DNA of 64,000 nucleotides from assembly GCA_905250075.1 (NCBI GenBank), contig CAJNOP010000951.1:1-64000 (forward strand), given 5' to 3'. The notes under the pieces are model-generated. The model was not told where the DNA came from. It saw only the letters and a program-made list of their open reading frames with translations, and did not search any database. Position 1 is the first letter of the stretch, and every line of letters starts with the position of its first letter. The translations under genes were made by a program, and so were the position numbers. Shown here one piece after another: positions 1 through 11,429 of the stretch. The DNA comes from Rotaria sp. Silwood1. Taxonomy: Eukaryota > Rotifera > Eurotatoria > Philodinida > Philodinidae.

Positions 1-441
1 AAAGAGCATGATTTAAAAAATGTACTCATATATATGAAACATGAACTTGGTAGTGAAGAAACAAATCTTCGAATATTAGGAAGAGTATTATGGGAGATGG
101 GAAAACCTGAGCTTGCCGAAAAATACTTCATTCGCTTTTTAAAACAACTTTCACCAAATGACCCTTTACGTGCTGATTTGTATCAAGAGCTTGGCAAGCT
201 CGCATCAAATGCTGGTGACTATGACAAGAGCGTGCAATGGCATCAAAAATCACTCGAACTCAAAGGTCCAAATGCATTAATTGATATGTTCAATGATAAT
301 GAACGTAGCAATTCTATTGGTAAGTTCATCGAAAGAAAGTCTAATATCTTGAATAGGAATCCTATTTTACAACTAATTCTAAATGAACAACGAAAATTTA
401 TAAAAGTCACACAGAAAAAGCTCGTTAAAAAGCAAAATTAA
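1..441 (+). CDS. TPR-repeat protein, 3' part of the gene (5' end outside window)
   Basis: The frame is open from base 1 to the TAA at 439-441, so the first ATG at 34 is probably internal. About 146 codons are visible. Residues such as LGRVLWEMGKPELAEKYF and LYQELGKLASNAGDYDKSVQ follow the tetratricopeptide pattern (paired helices with a small residue at position 8, Y/F at 11 and A at 20). The tail is basic and ends in KKLVKKQN. Bdelloids carry many TPR proteins with very similar wording, often fused to an ADP-ribosyltransferase or kinesin-light-chain-like region upstream. That upstream part is not visible here, so the function is unknown beyond protein-protein contacts. No stop or frameshift is seen. 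Confidence 0.7.
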   Translation, partial: KEHDLKNVLIYMKHELGSEETNLRILGRVLWEMGKPELAEKYFIRFLKQLSPNDPLRADLYQELGKLASNAGDYDKSVQWHQKSLELKGPNALIDMFNDNERSNSIGKFIERKSNILNRNPILQLILNEQRKFIKVTQKKLVKKQN

Positions 442-656
442 GTTCATGGAGAAGCATTATTTTAGATGACGGAAATATATGTCGGATAGAACCAAATTGA
501 CCCAGGAAAGATCAGCTATCATTGATTCTATTTACATCAATTTTCCTTCCCTACGTTTATTTTTACAAACCTTTTTACGGTAGTAACAATATTTCTTTGC
601 TTATTTCTATATCATGACATTAATGATGAAGAAATGAAAAGTTTTCTTACATTATA

Positions 657-1209
657 TTGGGTTGATGCAAAATTAACGACCGTTTTCATTGATTCTAAAT
701 TTATTCAACAATACAATAGCAAAGTACACTCGAAACATGTTTAAATGATCATTCTAGAGCATAATCAACATCTACTTCAATAACTGCTTCCCATTTGCTT
801 GGCAAACGATCGATTCCACGTGCAAAAAAGTGACGATCCTTGGATGCAATCCACGCTTTGACGTCAGCGACAAAGGATGGAAAGTGCTTGAGCACCCACT
901 ATATTCTCCCACTGAAGCTCCTACAGACTATCACGTCAATCGTTCGCTCAAAAATTGGCAGACGGGCAAAGTCTACGATGATTTGGACGATCTTGTCGCT
1001 GACGTCAAAGCGTGGATTGCATACAAGGATCGTCACTTTTTTGCACGTGGAATCGATCGTTTTCCAAGCAAATGGGAGGCAGTTATTGAAGTAGATGGCG
1101 ATTATGCTTCAGAATGATCATTTAAACATGTTTTGAGTGTACTTTGGTGTTGTATTGTTGAATAAATTTAGAATCAATGAAAACGGTCGTTAATTTTGCA
1201 TCAACCCAA
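657..1209. mobile_element. Fold-back mariner derivative made of two inverted 3' ends
   Basis: The two outer ends are perfect inverted repeats beginning TTGGGTTGATGCAAAATTAA. Each is flanked by TA (655-656 and 1210-1211), the mariner target site. The arms are 657-873 and 993-1209 (217 bp each), about 95% identical by eye with about ten mismatches and no gaps, joined by a 119-bp spacer. Both arms encode the same transposase C-terminus, once in each orientation. The element therefore lacks a 5' end and cannot encode transposase, although both termini remain usable. A transcript would fold into a hairpin of more than 200 bp. Confidence 0.85.
875..1117 (+). pseudogene. Mariner transposase, C-terminal fragment
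   Basis: This frame encodes the last 80 or so residues of a mariner-type (D,D34D) transposase. It reads WKVLEHPLYSPTEAPTDYHV, where the Asp of the TDYH motif is the expected third catalytic Asp, and continues through FFARGIDRFPSKWEAVIE to a TGA at 1115-1117. The first two catalytic Asp residues and the DNA-binding domain are absent. An in-frame GTG at 830 exists, but everything before about 875 is antisense sequence of the inverted arm. A second, inverted copy of the last 70 residues lies on the minus strand within 657-873. Confidence 0.8.
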
Positions 1210-1507
1210 TAGCTCAGAAGTACAAAATTAGTATATATTCAATTACTAGTTTGTTCTCAAAAACTAAATAAAGAAGACAGCGATAGATTAATGTCTACAT
1301 TTATTTGCTGCATTACAGATGGTGAATATTTGCTTGAAACTCATTTGAACTCAAATTCTGTGCATCGACATCTCTATTGAATAACATTGATCTAGATAGT
1401 TCGTTGTCATACTCTTATATTAATATTGTATTTATTTGAGTAGAGATTTATACAACTTTGAAGTAATACGTTATTTAAAAGTACATCGTACCATGTTTAC
1501 CGACCGT
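1210..1507. other. AT-rich spacer
   Basis: No coding frame of note, no repeat and no RNA gene is visible between the two mobile elements. Confidence 0.5.
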
Positions 1508-2310
1508 CAATTATTGGGGTTACCGAAAGTTTGTCAATAAAACTTTCGCCAATAGGACATTCGCCAATGGCGAAAGTCCAGGGGTATATTGGCGAAATTC
1601 TACTGTATTTTTGCCAATTGGCGAAATTTTGATAGGTGCGATCGCAAAAGTCCACTGTACTTTCGCCAATTGGCGAAAGTGCAGTGGACTTTCGCCAATT
1701 GACGAAAGTAGAGTAAACTTTCCCCAACTGTCACGAAATAATATTAATACAGGGTACATGTAAGAGTTGAAGCAACAGACTCTCGAATTCAAGAATTTTT
1801 GGAGTCGAACCCAATTGATGGATCTTTTAAGAGAAAAATCGAAAGAAATTCCAAAAAAGATTATTATATACATGAGATATTTCTTTGGATCTGGATCCGA
1901 TCGGTAAAATTTTTCCGAACCCGGACATGAAATCAGCGATTACAAAGCTTTCAGACCGGGAACCGGTTGGGTTCGGGACCCAGTAGATCCAACGGGCTCT
2001 AGCTGGAGCTCATGTTGTTAGAATGTTTATCATAGCTTACACTCATTAATATAGCCGACAGAAATTTTCGAATCTATATCTAGTTCGTAGTCAAATTGGC
2101 GAAAGCCCAATGTACTTCCAGCAATTGGCGAAATTCCAAAGGGTATATCGGCGAAAGTACAGGGGGTGCATTGGCGAAAGTTCACTGCACTTTCACCAAT
2201 TGGCGAAAGTCCAGGGGCTGTACTAGCGAAAATATAGTGGACCTTCGCCATTGGCGAGAGTCCTATTTGGCGAAAGTCTTATTGGCGAAGTTCGGGAATC
2301 CCAATTATTG
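1508..2310. mobile_element. Non-autonomous element with inverted ends and repeated CGCCAATTGGCG palindromes
   Basis: The left end, CAATTATTGGGGTTACCGAA, is matched in inverse orientation by the right end (17 of 20 positions). Inverted similarity continues inward for about 100 bp. Two clusters, 1540-1735 and 2093-2300, are packed with variants of TTGGCGAAAGT, often back to back so that a 22-bp perfect palindrome centred on CCAATTGG forms. The middle (about 1740-2090) is different, with an accession-rich patch of ACCGGTTGGG type. There is no transposase. No convincing target duplication is seen, so the exact ends rest on the inverted match alone. Subterminal repeats of this kind usually bind transposase; which superfamily is unclear. 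Confidence 0.7.
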
Positions 2311-2939
2311 TAAGATCATTCATATTTCTTCTGATAGTTATAAATTCATGTTTTTTTCTATTTGTTGTCTTTCACAATTGTAATTTCAATCATGACATGT
2401 ATATAGTATAAAACAATCTTAAAGCTATCAAATATTAAACGAGCGGTTGTAAAAAGTAATGAATAGTAATGTATTTTTCACATAAACAATTAAGCATTAC
2501 TCTTGGTAGGAGCATACAGTCAAATCCTTCACTTCCAGGATAGTTTATTCTGCTACTTGTTTATTAGTCATGTTTTTGTGCAACATATCTGTTTCGTTTT
2601 AACTAACAATGAATTTTTCATGATTACTTTAAATTCCTGTCGTTCCTTTCAGATATACCGAATCGGTCTAAATTTTTCAATTTTTTTTGTAGCTTAATCA
2701 TGTCATTCAGGGTGAGGTCTCATATTATAATACAACTATGTAACAAATAGAATGGTAGAATGTATATCATATTGAAGTTGTTTCAGACTTACTAACAAAG
2801 AAATTAATATCCATCGATGAATGATTTTTTCATCAAAAAAAATTACAGTCAAATTTTATTTTTTATTCCGATTATATATATAAGTTTTTCTATGGGTTTA
2901 AATAACTAAAATCTTCACGAATCACGTACAAGTCTAATG
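2311..2939. other. AT-rich spacer without a recognisable gene
   Basis: Only a 64-codon random-looking frame (2503-2697) is present. It resembles no family and shows no splice-site context. Confidence 0.5.
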
Positions 2940-4556
2940 CATGGGCGGCGGAGCCATTAGGCTTGGGGAGGCTCGGGCCTCCCGTAGAAAAATATAGGGG
3001 AGGCTTGGGGAGGCTCGAATACTAAAAAATATTTTAAAGATATAATCGCAAGTTTACGTCTTATTAGCGAGAACTCTTTGAACAAAGGTTGTCTCGTGTT
3101 TTTTGAATGGTACACCCAGTCAAATGTTAGATAGTCTATGTGTATCACTATATTTGTAGTGCCTCGATGACTTTCGGATCACAAACATTTATCCCTGTTT
3201 CAGTTTTACAAAAATTTGTGAAGTAATAGATGAACATGAATCTTTTGGCAGACAAAATCTTTACTAAATAGCGTCGAAGCATGTCTTTCTTAAAAGAACA
3301 AGAAAAAAAATGAGTATAATCACTAATATTCACGTAGTTAGTGTGAATATGTTATCAACTAATTTAACTGACCGCATTAAAACTCCCTTTTTATAACACA
3401 TAACGAACATACAGAATGTGCCAAAGGTTATTATTGAAAATACATGTAACTCCTGTAGCAATGAAGCTTAACACAAAACTTATTTTATTTGAAAGAAGAG
3501 ACTAACATGTCTGTATTATTAAAGACCCGTTTCAACAACAATGTAGCAAAAGTGGAATTTGCGAATACAAAAAAGAATAAAATGAGGTTTTTCTCTATGT
3601 GGAAAACGATATGAAGCATTTTTTCGATATCTATTAGAATTTCAATCGTTATTAGGAACTGCAAATCATTCAAATATATCCTCATGACTTTACAAATATT
3701 CATCCTGATATATTCTCGAGAAAAAGGAGCAAGAAAGCCAATATTAATCATAACATGTGTTGTTAAATAGTCCAACGCACACTTTTCACGGCCTTAATGG
3801 TTTTCGAAGAGGCACGAACGATCTACCGAGGGAAAATGCATCAGTTATTGGTTCTTTTCAAGATGTGTCAGAAAATGGCTGCCAAGCAATACTGCAAGAT
3901 CTAAATGATCTGAAGTGCACAATGACGAACAAAGACCTAGTAGATATAGAAAGTAACACTGTATTGTTTTTGACATAGAAAAAGCCTAATGTTTTTCTTT
4001 TTGTAGCTACAAATACTGCTTTTGCTACGTTGTTGATTAACTTGATCTTTAAGAACAAAGTGTTCCTAGGCTCCCATTTGAAATAAAAAATATTAGATTC
4101 AGCTTGAATAATAGTGCATTGAAATGCATTTAATAAGTCACAATGACTTTTGGCACATTTTATTCGCTGATCACTTTTAGTCATATCGATATCCTTCATA
4201 TGAAGAAAAATTAGCTTACGTGGAATAGAAGAATAGCTGCAATGGTTCATTCAAAAAAAAACAGCATGAAATCATTTTCGGTCGTGAGAAGTGCTTTTAG
4301 CTCTGCCTTGCTATATTCACATTAGATTAGGTGTAAGATTTTTATGTACATGCTAATTATCCAATAGAAAAGTTAACGTTGCCGTAAAATTTTTCCCTAT
4401 GGTTCAAATTTTGACATGAATAAATCTAAAAATGCGTTTAAAATATAGCGAACATTATAAAAAGTAGAAAATAGTTCCCTTTTTGGTCTATCTCTCCTCA
4501 TTGCCTAAGAAAAAATTTTGAGCCTCCCCTAAGTTAAAATCGTTCCGCCGCCCATG
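2940..4556. mobile_element. 1.6-kb element with GC-rich hAT-like inverted ends
   Basis: The window contains CATGGGCGGCGGA at 2940 and its inverse ending CCGCCGCCCATG at 4556. Both are followed inward by GGGGAGGCTC-type repeats, several on the left. GC-rich ends of the form CA-GGGCGG are typical of hAT elements. The expected 8-bp target duplication is only half matched (GTCTAATG against TATAAATG), so the superfamily is a guess. Frames inside (minus 3858-4250 of 130 codons, minus 3485-3775, plus 3757-3978) are short and match no transposase motif I know. It is probably a decayed or non-autonomous copy. Confidence 0.6.
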
Positions 4557-4939
4557 TATAAATGTACGGAGGGGAAGGAGGTTGTCAAACTGCAGGAGTT
4601 TGTTGGAAGGCAGTAGACAATCAAGAGCTCGCTTAGAAGTTCTAAAGATCATACAAAGTCAACGAAGAAAGATAGAGAAATAGAACGAAAATAATTGAAT
4701 ATACTAGAAAAGAGAACATCTATGAATTCACTCATGATAACTGAACGAAAGGAAGTATAGATTGAGATACATATATTAAGATGGCTGGATGTTTTAATCT
4801 GCATTCTTAACACATATTATTCTACAGTCAAACTTTTCTCGTAGACTGGAAATCAAAACGTCCCTTCCATGTTCACATAGCAAAGCCACACGGTCATGTT
4901 AACACAGGTCAAGAGAAACTGCCATAAATGTGAAATCAA

Positions 4940-5960
4940 GTCTTACTTTACAAATCGCAAGCTGCATTTCTTTTGTTCTAATAGAGTTAGAGTAGCCAGC
5001 GCCACAGACATGGTAGTAAGCGTACTCATCATCTTTTGAATATGCTCAACATGATGAGTGAAGTTTGTTGAGATAGAAAAAAAATACTATACCTCAAGGC
5101 TCACCGATACACGAGCAGACGTATTCATCGGTATCGGATAAGATCGATAATTCGCGAAAACTAATTCTGATTTAAAACTATCAGTGGTCAGCTGCGCCAT
5201 GACAAGTAAATGGGTCCAGACTGTATTCAATAGAAGGGCAACTGAAATAAACACAAAAATAACCCATCATTTTTATGCAAACATAGTTCAGAATTAAACA
5301 TTCATTTCTAGATGACACCTATACCGCCATTCTCGAATATTTTCCAGTCACAACTTCCCACTCTCGAAGATATCCTACCAAACCAGAACTTTTAAATCCG
5401 ATGCAATCAATGCCAAAAATCAGATGTTAAGATGAGCACAGATAAGTCGTTTGCATGAGCATCATATATCATAAACTGCATTGATGCCTTAAGCACAAAA
5501 TTGATCAGAGCAATCTTTGAAGCATTTTGACACCGATTATAGAACTTAAATCACTTAAATCCATTATTTTCAATAGTGTTTTCTATGAGAGAAATATTAA
5601 ACAATAAAATACCGAGACGAAAAATATACTAGCATATCGTTCTTGAATACCTGCAACGAGTCCTCTGGACGAAACTTCATCGTAGACTCATTTTCTATAC
5701 ACCTTGGAAAACAATCCAAGCCTTGAATATGGAAACAAATGATTTTTACGCCAGTATTTCCTCTCGGCACATTTTGGCCAATTAAATGGCAAGAAGAAAA
5801 CTAGAATATCGCATAGTCCACGAAAAACTGCATCAGGTCCTAAAGATGAAAGTTCATCGGAAAGCCATTTCTTAAGCACCATGGATTTCGAATCATCACT
5901 ATTTTAGACAGAATTGCTCTTGTGAAAATTTTTCTCAAATGAATTCCCCAGAACTAAAAT
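4940..5960 (-). pseudogene. Unassigned minus-strand exon-like fragments
   Basis: Three pieces read like real protein but do not join cleanly. (1) 5882 down to about 5690 encodes MVLKKWLSDELSSLGPDAVF and then GLCDILVFFLPFNWPKC, followed in the same frame by a stop and then GIQERYASIFFVSVFYCLIF. (2) 5247 down to about 5105, after a tttatttcag acceptor, encodes ALLLNTVWTHLLVMAQLTT and continues to NTSARVS before a GTGAGC donor. (3) About 5047 down to 4947 encodes DDEYAYYHVCGAGYSNSI, then a GTAAGA donor. Hydrophobic runs suggest a membrane protein. In-frame stops and phase mismatches point to decay. I do not recognise the family. Confidence 0.25.
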
Positions 5961-5974
5961 GCATTGCCGTGTAG

Positions 5975-6292
5975 CGCGTAAAAACTTGCATCGAATCATG
6001 TAGTTTATTTTTCATCATAGTGTCAATTCTAAAGGGATTGTGCAGCGAAAACATCCGTGACATGCCAAAGATTTTGATAGAAACATTGTATGTTCCCCCG
6101 ATGCTTTTACTCCTATCTATTATTTTTAGTTGGTTCAGATATGGTTTCCAGGCGTGGATCGAGTGTGTGATTGGTTTTCTCTGTAGCTCACACCCATTTT
6201 TTTACATGATGTATATATACCTCAGAGAATATAAAATCATCACTGTTTCACGTTTACTATTATTGATCGACGTTCATCTTCTTCTGACCTAG
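5975..6292 (+). pseudogene. Hydrophobic coding-like frame, unassigned
   Basis: This frame is open for 106 codons with no ATG near its start. It contains two hydrophobic stretches (around VPPMLLLLSIIFSWFRYG and CVIGFLCSSHPFFYMMYIY) separated by charged residues, resembling adjacent helices of a multi-pass membrane protein. It may be a receptor remnant or a chance frame in AT-rich DNA. No splice partner was identified. Confidence 0.2.
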
Positions 6293-6300
6293 GACTGAAT

Positions 6301-8800
6301 GTTAATGCATTCAAAAAAATCGAGATTGTGGTTCAGGTTGATCAATTTCATATATGTATCAGAAATATCAAAAACGTATTGAAAAAAACAACATATTGAA
6401 TGTTATTTTCTATATTCGAATCGTTGCATCCCAGAAACTTTTAAAAAGTTTTTCTGTAGTAAATTAACGATATGTTTCATATCAAACACCAGTATTAGCA
6501 ATCATTTATAGATAAGTATAGAGAACATAATATACTTCAATAGAATATTTTTCAGCACTTCAGTTTCCACCATCTCTTCGATCAAAAAACCAGAAAGTTC
6601 AATATGATTTCATATTATGTAGCAAATTTTCTTTTGAACTTTTACAGAAAACAAATAAAATCACGTTTCTCGAATTCAGGTTCTATTATAGAACTATGTT
6701 ATATCTAACCGCATTTATTCAAGTTATGAATTAAATTGAATTTAATAGATGGCTTTTCTTTTTGATTTATTTCATTAACTATCATTTTGGTCTTTGTCAC
6801 TTTTACAGCTATTGTGTTCTTTTAATGAATCGTATGAAAGGATTTTATTTTCTCGCAAGAACATAAGTATATCCACTCTAGATCCTTAGTAGATGAAATA
6901 CCAATACTGTATTGATGACCCTTTCTTTCATATGTATAGAGAATAAATAACAAAGATTTTTGACACAATGTAAACCAATTCTGATTGAAAAATATTCTAA
7001 ACAGTACAGAACAACATCAGGTGCAATAACTGCAATAAAAGTAATAGTTCATTTTCAACTATTGCGTTTCTAATCTATATTTCACGTTAATATCTGCATA
7101 AATCTTTTCAAAAAATAGTTTACAAAAATTAAGTCCCTCTACAGATCAATCTTCAAATACTATTCAATTCAATATTGAGAATTCATAACTTACACATCAT
7201 GATCCAATGTGGAATGCACTGAAAAATGAAAAATTCAAATTAGAATCATGAACAACCTTCGACAGAGTTCTTTTTTTTTGAAAAATCTTTTTTACTCATG
7301 TTAAAATTCTCTTAATGCACAAGTAAAGTGCTTAATACAACCCATTAGTAGGATTCATATCTGTCTTGCATAGTTACTCCGTAGTGTTTCTTAAAAACAT
7401 TGTAGTAATTATACCGGATAACTTAAATAATAATTCTGTGTTTTTTGTTAATCAGAAAAAACAAAAGAGAGAAATCACGATTGTTAAAATCAACTGTATG
7501 TCTGATTACAATACTTTTCAGCACGGTGGACTGTGTATCAAAATGTGCACGTAATGGTAAGATTAATTTTCTTTTTGAGTTTCGAATTGAACAATCTAAG
7601 AAACTTTGTCATAAAAGAAAAATGAAAATAATCATATTTATTTAAGTGAAAAGGCCAAGAAAATATTCTCATTATTTTTCTTGTCTTAAGAATTATATTT
7701 TCTGATCATCTTTATATAACACTTTTTATTAATGTTTTTTTTTCTACATATGCATTGTCATAGTATCAATAATCTGAAATTAACGACTAGACAAAAGTTT
7801 ATCTTTCGACTAATAGTATTTTAATCGAAAATCGTAGAGATCTGTGAAAGTAATCGACCGATGTTATCGATAATATTAACTATTGATTTGTTTATTTATT
7901 TCTAAGATAAAATAGATACATACATATAGTATATAAAGTTGAATAGGTAGAAAATAAGTGTTGTTATTTGTAACATTTGCGTTCATATCATTCTTCTTAT
8001 TCAGCAGATATTTTGTTTTTGTGTATCAAGCAAGTGAAAGCACTTAACAAAATGTAATTATTAAAAACGCAGTATTATTTTCCATCACCTTTTCAATAGA
8101 AGAACAACTGTGTGAATTATAAACAGCGAGAAAATCCTATTTTTCAAAATTAGGATTCATTGACGTGCAGTTGATATCGTTTCAAACAACAATTTCTCGA
8201 AATTCTAATTCAAGTAACTTACTAATACGCATTACACTGTCCATTCAAACTCAGTATTCATCAACAAACTGTCATAAATTTCAATCGTTGTTTAACATAA
8301 TTCCAAGCATCTGCTTTCCTAGAATTGTTCTATTTTCAATTATGAAAACTCATAAAACTTCTACTATCTTCTGTCTCTTTCCTATTCAGAGTTTCAGTCG
8401 ATACGAATGACTCATTTCAAAGCAAAACTGACTTCTATCTCTTATTGGACACAATGATATCACATAATTCAGCATTGTGCAAATAAATCACACTCTTTTT
8501 TTATCAATCCCATCTATTTATCTTGGCAGTAATGAGTAGACTATTAAAGACTTCAATAGATTTAGATTGACAAATGATTTGCTAACGGATCGATCTGTTT
8601 CAGATTTCGATCGTCATTATACTATTTTTTATCTCATTTTTTTTCAAAAGATTACTGTTAAAGTCGATGATGAGTCATTCTGTCAAGAGAAGGTTGTTCA
8701 TTGACAATGAATTATGCTTCGTTCAGAAACATGTCTTCTGTTGATCGATTTACACTATATTTTCAAAGTTGTTTTATAGTAACAAAATACATAAATAATA
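6301..8800. other. 2.5 kb of AT-rich DNA, no gene seen
   Basis: The frames here (for example 7366-7554, 7445-7645 and 8165-8410) are short, overlap each other and resemble no family. No inverted-repeat element or RNA gene was found by eye. Confidence 0.5.
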
Positions 8801-9370
8801 CCCATTTCAAAAAAGAAAAAGTGTGAGTATTTTTTTGAATAATTTTTGATAGAAACTATGTAAAGAGGTGCGGCTTTCATCGTTTAAAAGAGGAGATGAA
8901 GCTGCGTCGAACTGTCTACACCAGTTCTTGAACAAGTTTTCTCAGAGTCTACCATCAAGTTTACTAAACACAAAAGATTGTCTAACGTAAAAGTTTTACG
9001 ATCTCAATTTTCAGGAGTGAACTAGCATCGTTCACTGAAGATCTATAAAATACGTAAGACCTATGTTATAAGTTTTAGCCAATCAGGAGTTTTGCACATT
9101 TTACTGTATGTTATCGGCAGATTTTTCATAGAAAATTGACCTTTTTTCTCATTTTTCAACGAAAACATCCACCTCATAAACTTATTCAAAAGTCTAGCTT
9201 TTTTGAAAAAATTGGTGAGAGACTCTGAGAAAACTTTTCAGAAAAATCTGACATAGACCATTCGATACAGTTTCATCTCCTCTTTTAAACGGTGAAAACC
9301 ACATTTCTCTACCTAGTTTCTATCAAAACTTATTCAAAAAATACCCACACTTTTTCTTTTTTGAAATGGA
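8801..9370. mobile_element. Fold-back element (about 570 bp) with long inverted ends
   Basis: The left arm begins CCATTTCAAAAAAGAAAAAG at 8802 and its inverse ends at 9369. The arms match well for about 150 bp, including AAAAGAGGAGATGAA and TTTTCTCAGAGTCT blocks. TA lies on each side (8799-8800 and 9371-9372), consistent with a Tc1/mariner-type insertion. There is no coding capacity. The central part (about 8960-9200) is unpaired. Confidence 0.75.
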
Positions 9371-10393
9371 TATTAGTCATCTACAAACTTCGTATGTACG
9401 TATTCGTATAGATTCTCTTTTCACTCACATCCTCATCGGAGAACCATCCGATTCTACACTCTTTACATTTTACTTTCGGCTTTTTTCTAAAAAATAGCTT
9501 CTTGTATTTTACTGGATCTCGATTTCTTCGTTCTTTTGCAATAACATAGATTCGTGAAATTCTTTCAATTTTCTTTTTCATTCCTTGATGCTCTCGAGCT
9601 TCTTGACATTGATAGATTGCCTTTTTTTTTTAAATCAGACATGATGACAAATGATTTGAGAATGTATGTATATCAATAGAAAATAGCAATTTGATCTTTT
9701 TATCAAACAGACTGTCATGGGAAGGCTATCATTAATGGAAGCGGAGATTTTTTTGCAGTTTTATAGCAGTATGACTCAATCAATCGTGTCTTCAATGAAC
9801 GACTTTTGTTTCAAGACACATTGATGAATAAGCCTCGACTAATCATAAAGTAGATTCCATCGTATGCTCTCATTGTTCTCTCAGTTCTTTGTTATGGATA
9901 GTGGACATCATTGTAGAATCTGTTCTTACAGAAATGAAGAAGATCGATTTTTCATTAAATTCGTATATTAAATCCTTGAAATTTCTTTCAAAAATCTTCT
10001 TTATATACGTAACTACAACATGTTGTTTTAATTGTTGTGACTGTTCTGTTTTCTTTTGAGGAAAAATTCTAATTTCTGCATAATTTTTTTGTTTTGAAAA
10101 GATTTCTTTCTTCTGATATTTTTTTTTTCACTATTCTTAGTAATATTTATATTTCATCACTCTCGTTATCTTTATTCATCCCAGTATATATATAATTAGC
10201 ATTTGAGCACTATTACCATCAATTTTTCTAGTCTATTCATGAGTAAGAAAGTTTGGAAAATCACGAATCACTATTAGTCAATGTTTTTTCGTAAGCATAT
10301 CTACTGCAACTCTTTTAAGGGGGTTATTCTCAAATGAACTACAATTTTTGAATCAGAAAACAGGAAGTAAAACAAGTGAAAAGCAATACTTAA
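9371..10393. other. AT-rich spacer
   Basis: One 66-codon basic frame (minus 9381-9581) is present, with no recognisable domain. Nothing else is supported. Confidence 0.45.
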
Positions 10394-10519
10394 GTGGATG
10401 TTGGTGTAGGGTGCGTGGGTGTGGCTGTGGGTGGGTGTCGGTATGGATGTAGATGTACATAAACCGAAGCCACACCCACCCCGCACCCCACACCCACCCA
10501 CACTCCACACCTACACCCC
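10394..10519. repeat. Telomere-like G-then-C hairpin patch
   Basis: A G-rich run of imperfect TGTGGG units (10394-10447) is followed after about 20 bp by a C-rich run of CCCACA units (10470-10519), so the two halves can pair. TGTGGG is, to my knowledge, the telomeric repeat of bdelloid rotifers. The units are degenerate. Confidence 0.7.
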
Positions 10520-10572
10520 TATGTTATTCCATAGTCTGTTAACGAAAAGACAGCTTTATACTTCATATGGTA

Positions 10573-10593
10573 ATGATGATGATGATGATGATG
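10573..10593. repeat. ATG/GAT trinucleotide microsatellite
   Basis: Seven consecutive ATG units, a simple sequence repeat with no clear function. Confidence 0.9.
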
Positions 10594-11429
10594 GAGAAAT
10601 CATTAGATTTCTCTCTGTACTTAGTGATTATGCTCAGGCGTAGACACAAATGAATTGGTTAAAGGTCACGTATTTCATATGTTCAAGTAAAAACCATACC
10701 TTCTAACATCTATCGTCTTTCTCGGAATATCCAATCAAAAAAATTTTCCTTGCTCAAATATATTAATAAAAATAGAAATTGACATACACGAATCGAGAAA
10801 AGAAAAGAGAAAACATTCGTTTCATCAACAACAGGCAAGAATAAAAACTACGGCAAAGTTTTTTTTATCTTTTAAATATATTGAATTTTAATGAACACAC
10901 GAAATGGTAACAAAGAAATCTAATAACGTTCATATCACTGTTCCAGGTGATCAGTAGTTCATCCAAGTAATATTATCTTCACTTATTTCAATGCCATGTT
11001 CATATTCAATTGATTCACATTTAGATCATTTGTTAGCTAAATAGACAGTTGAAAATAGTTTAATCTTCAAAATTTTGTTGCAAGTTAGGTGAAATAAGAT
11101 TTATTCCATATAATCATGAATACCGCAAAGAAAATTATACAACAGATCATCTTTAAGTTTTGTTCATAAAACCTATGTAAATTTTTCGACCGACTTGTAT
11201 GAATCGTTAAATATCAACTGAATACAATATGAGAAATCGTACGTTTTTCTTTCCTTCTTGAAATGTTTTGTAAGAATCGTTTTATTTATTTTTCTTTTGG
11301 TCAGTTTTTCAATACCTTTTGACTTTGCATGATTTACCAAGACATTTTTTCTACTATTTTAACAATTTTACCGAAAGATGATGATTTTCAATAGTTTCAT
11401 CTAATTGTCATATTTACACATGAAGCCAA
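10594..11429. other. AT-rich spacer
   Basis: No coding frame above chance, element end or RNA gene was seen. Confidence 0.5.

Noticed and set aside
830-874. Extension of the mariner frame to a GTG start at 830
   Set aside because: These codons are antisense to the transposase tail of the inverted arm, so the extension is an artefact of the fold-back junction.
1497-2383. Frames of 73-117 codons over the CGAAAGT repeats on both strands
   Set aside because: They are generated by the tandem and inverted repeat units and resemble no protein.
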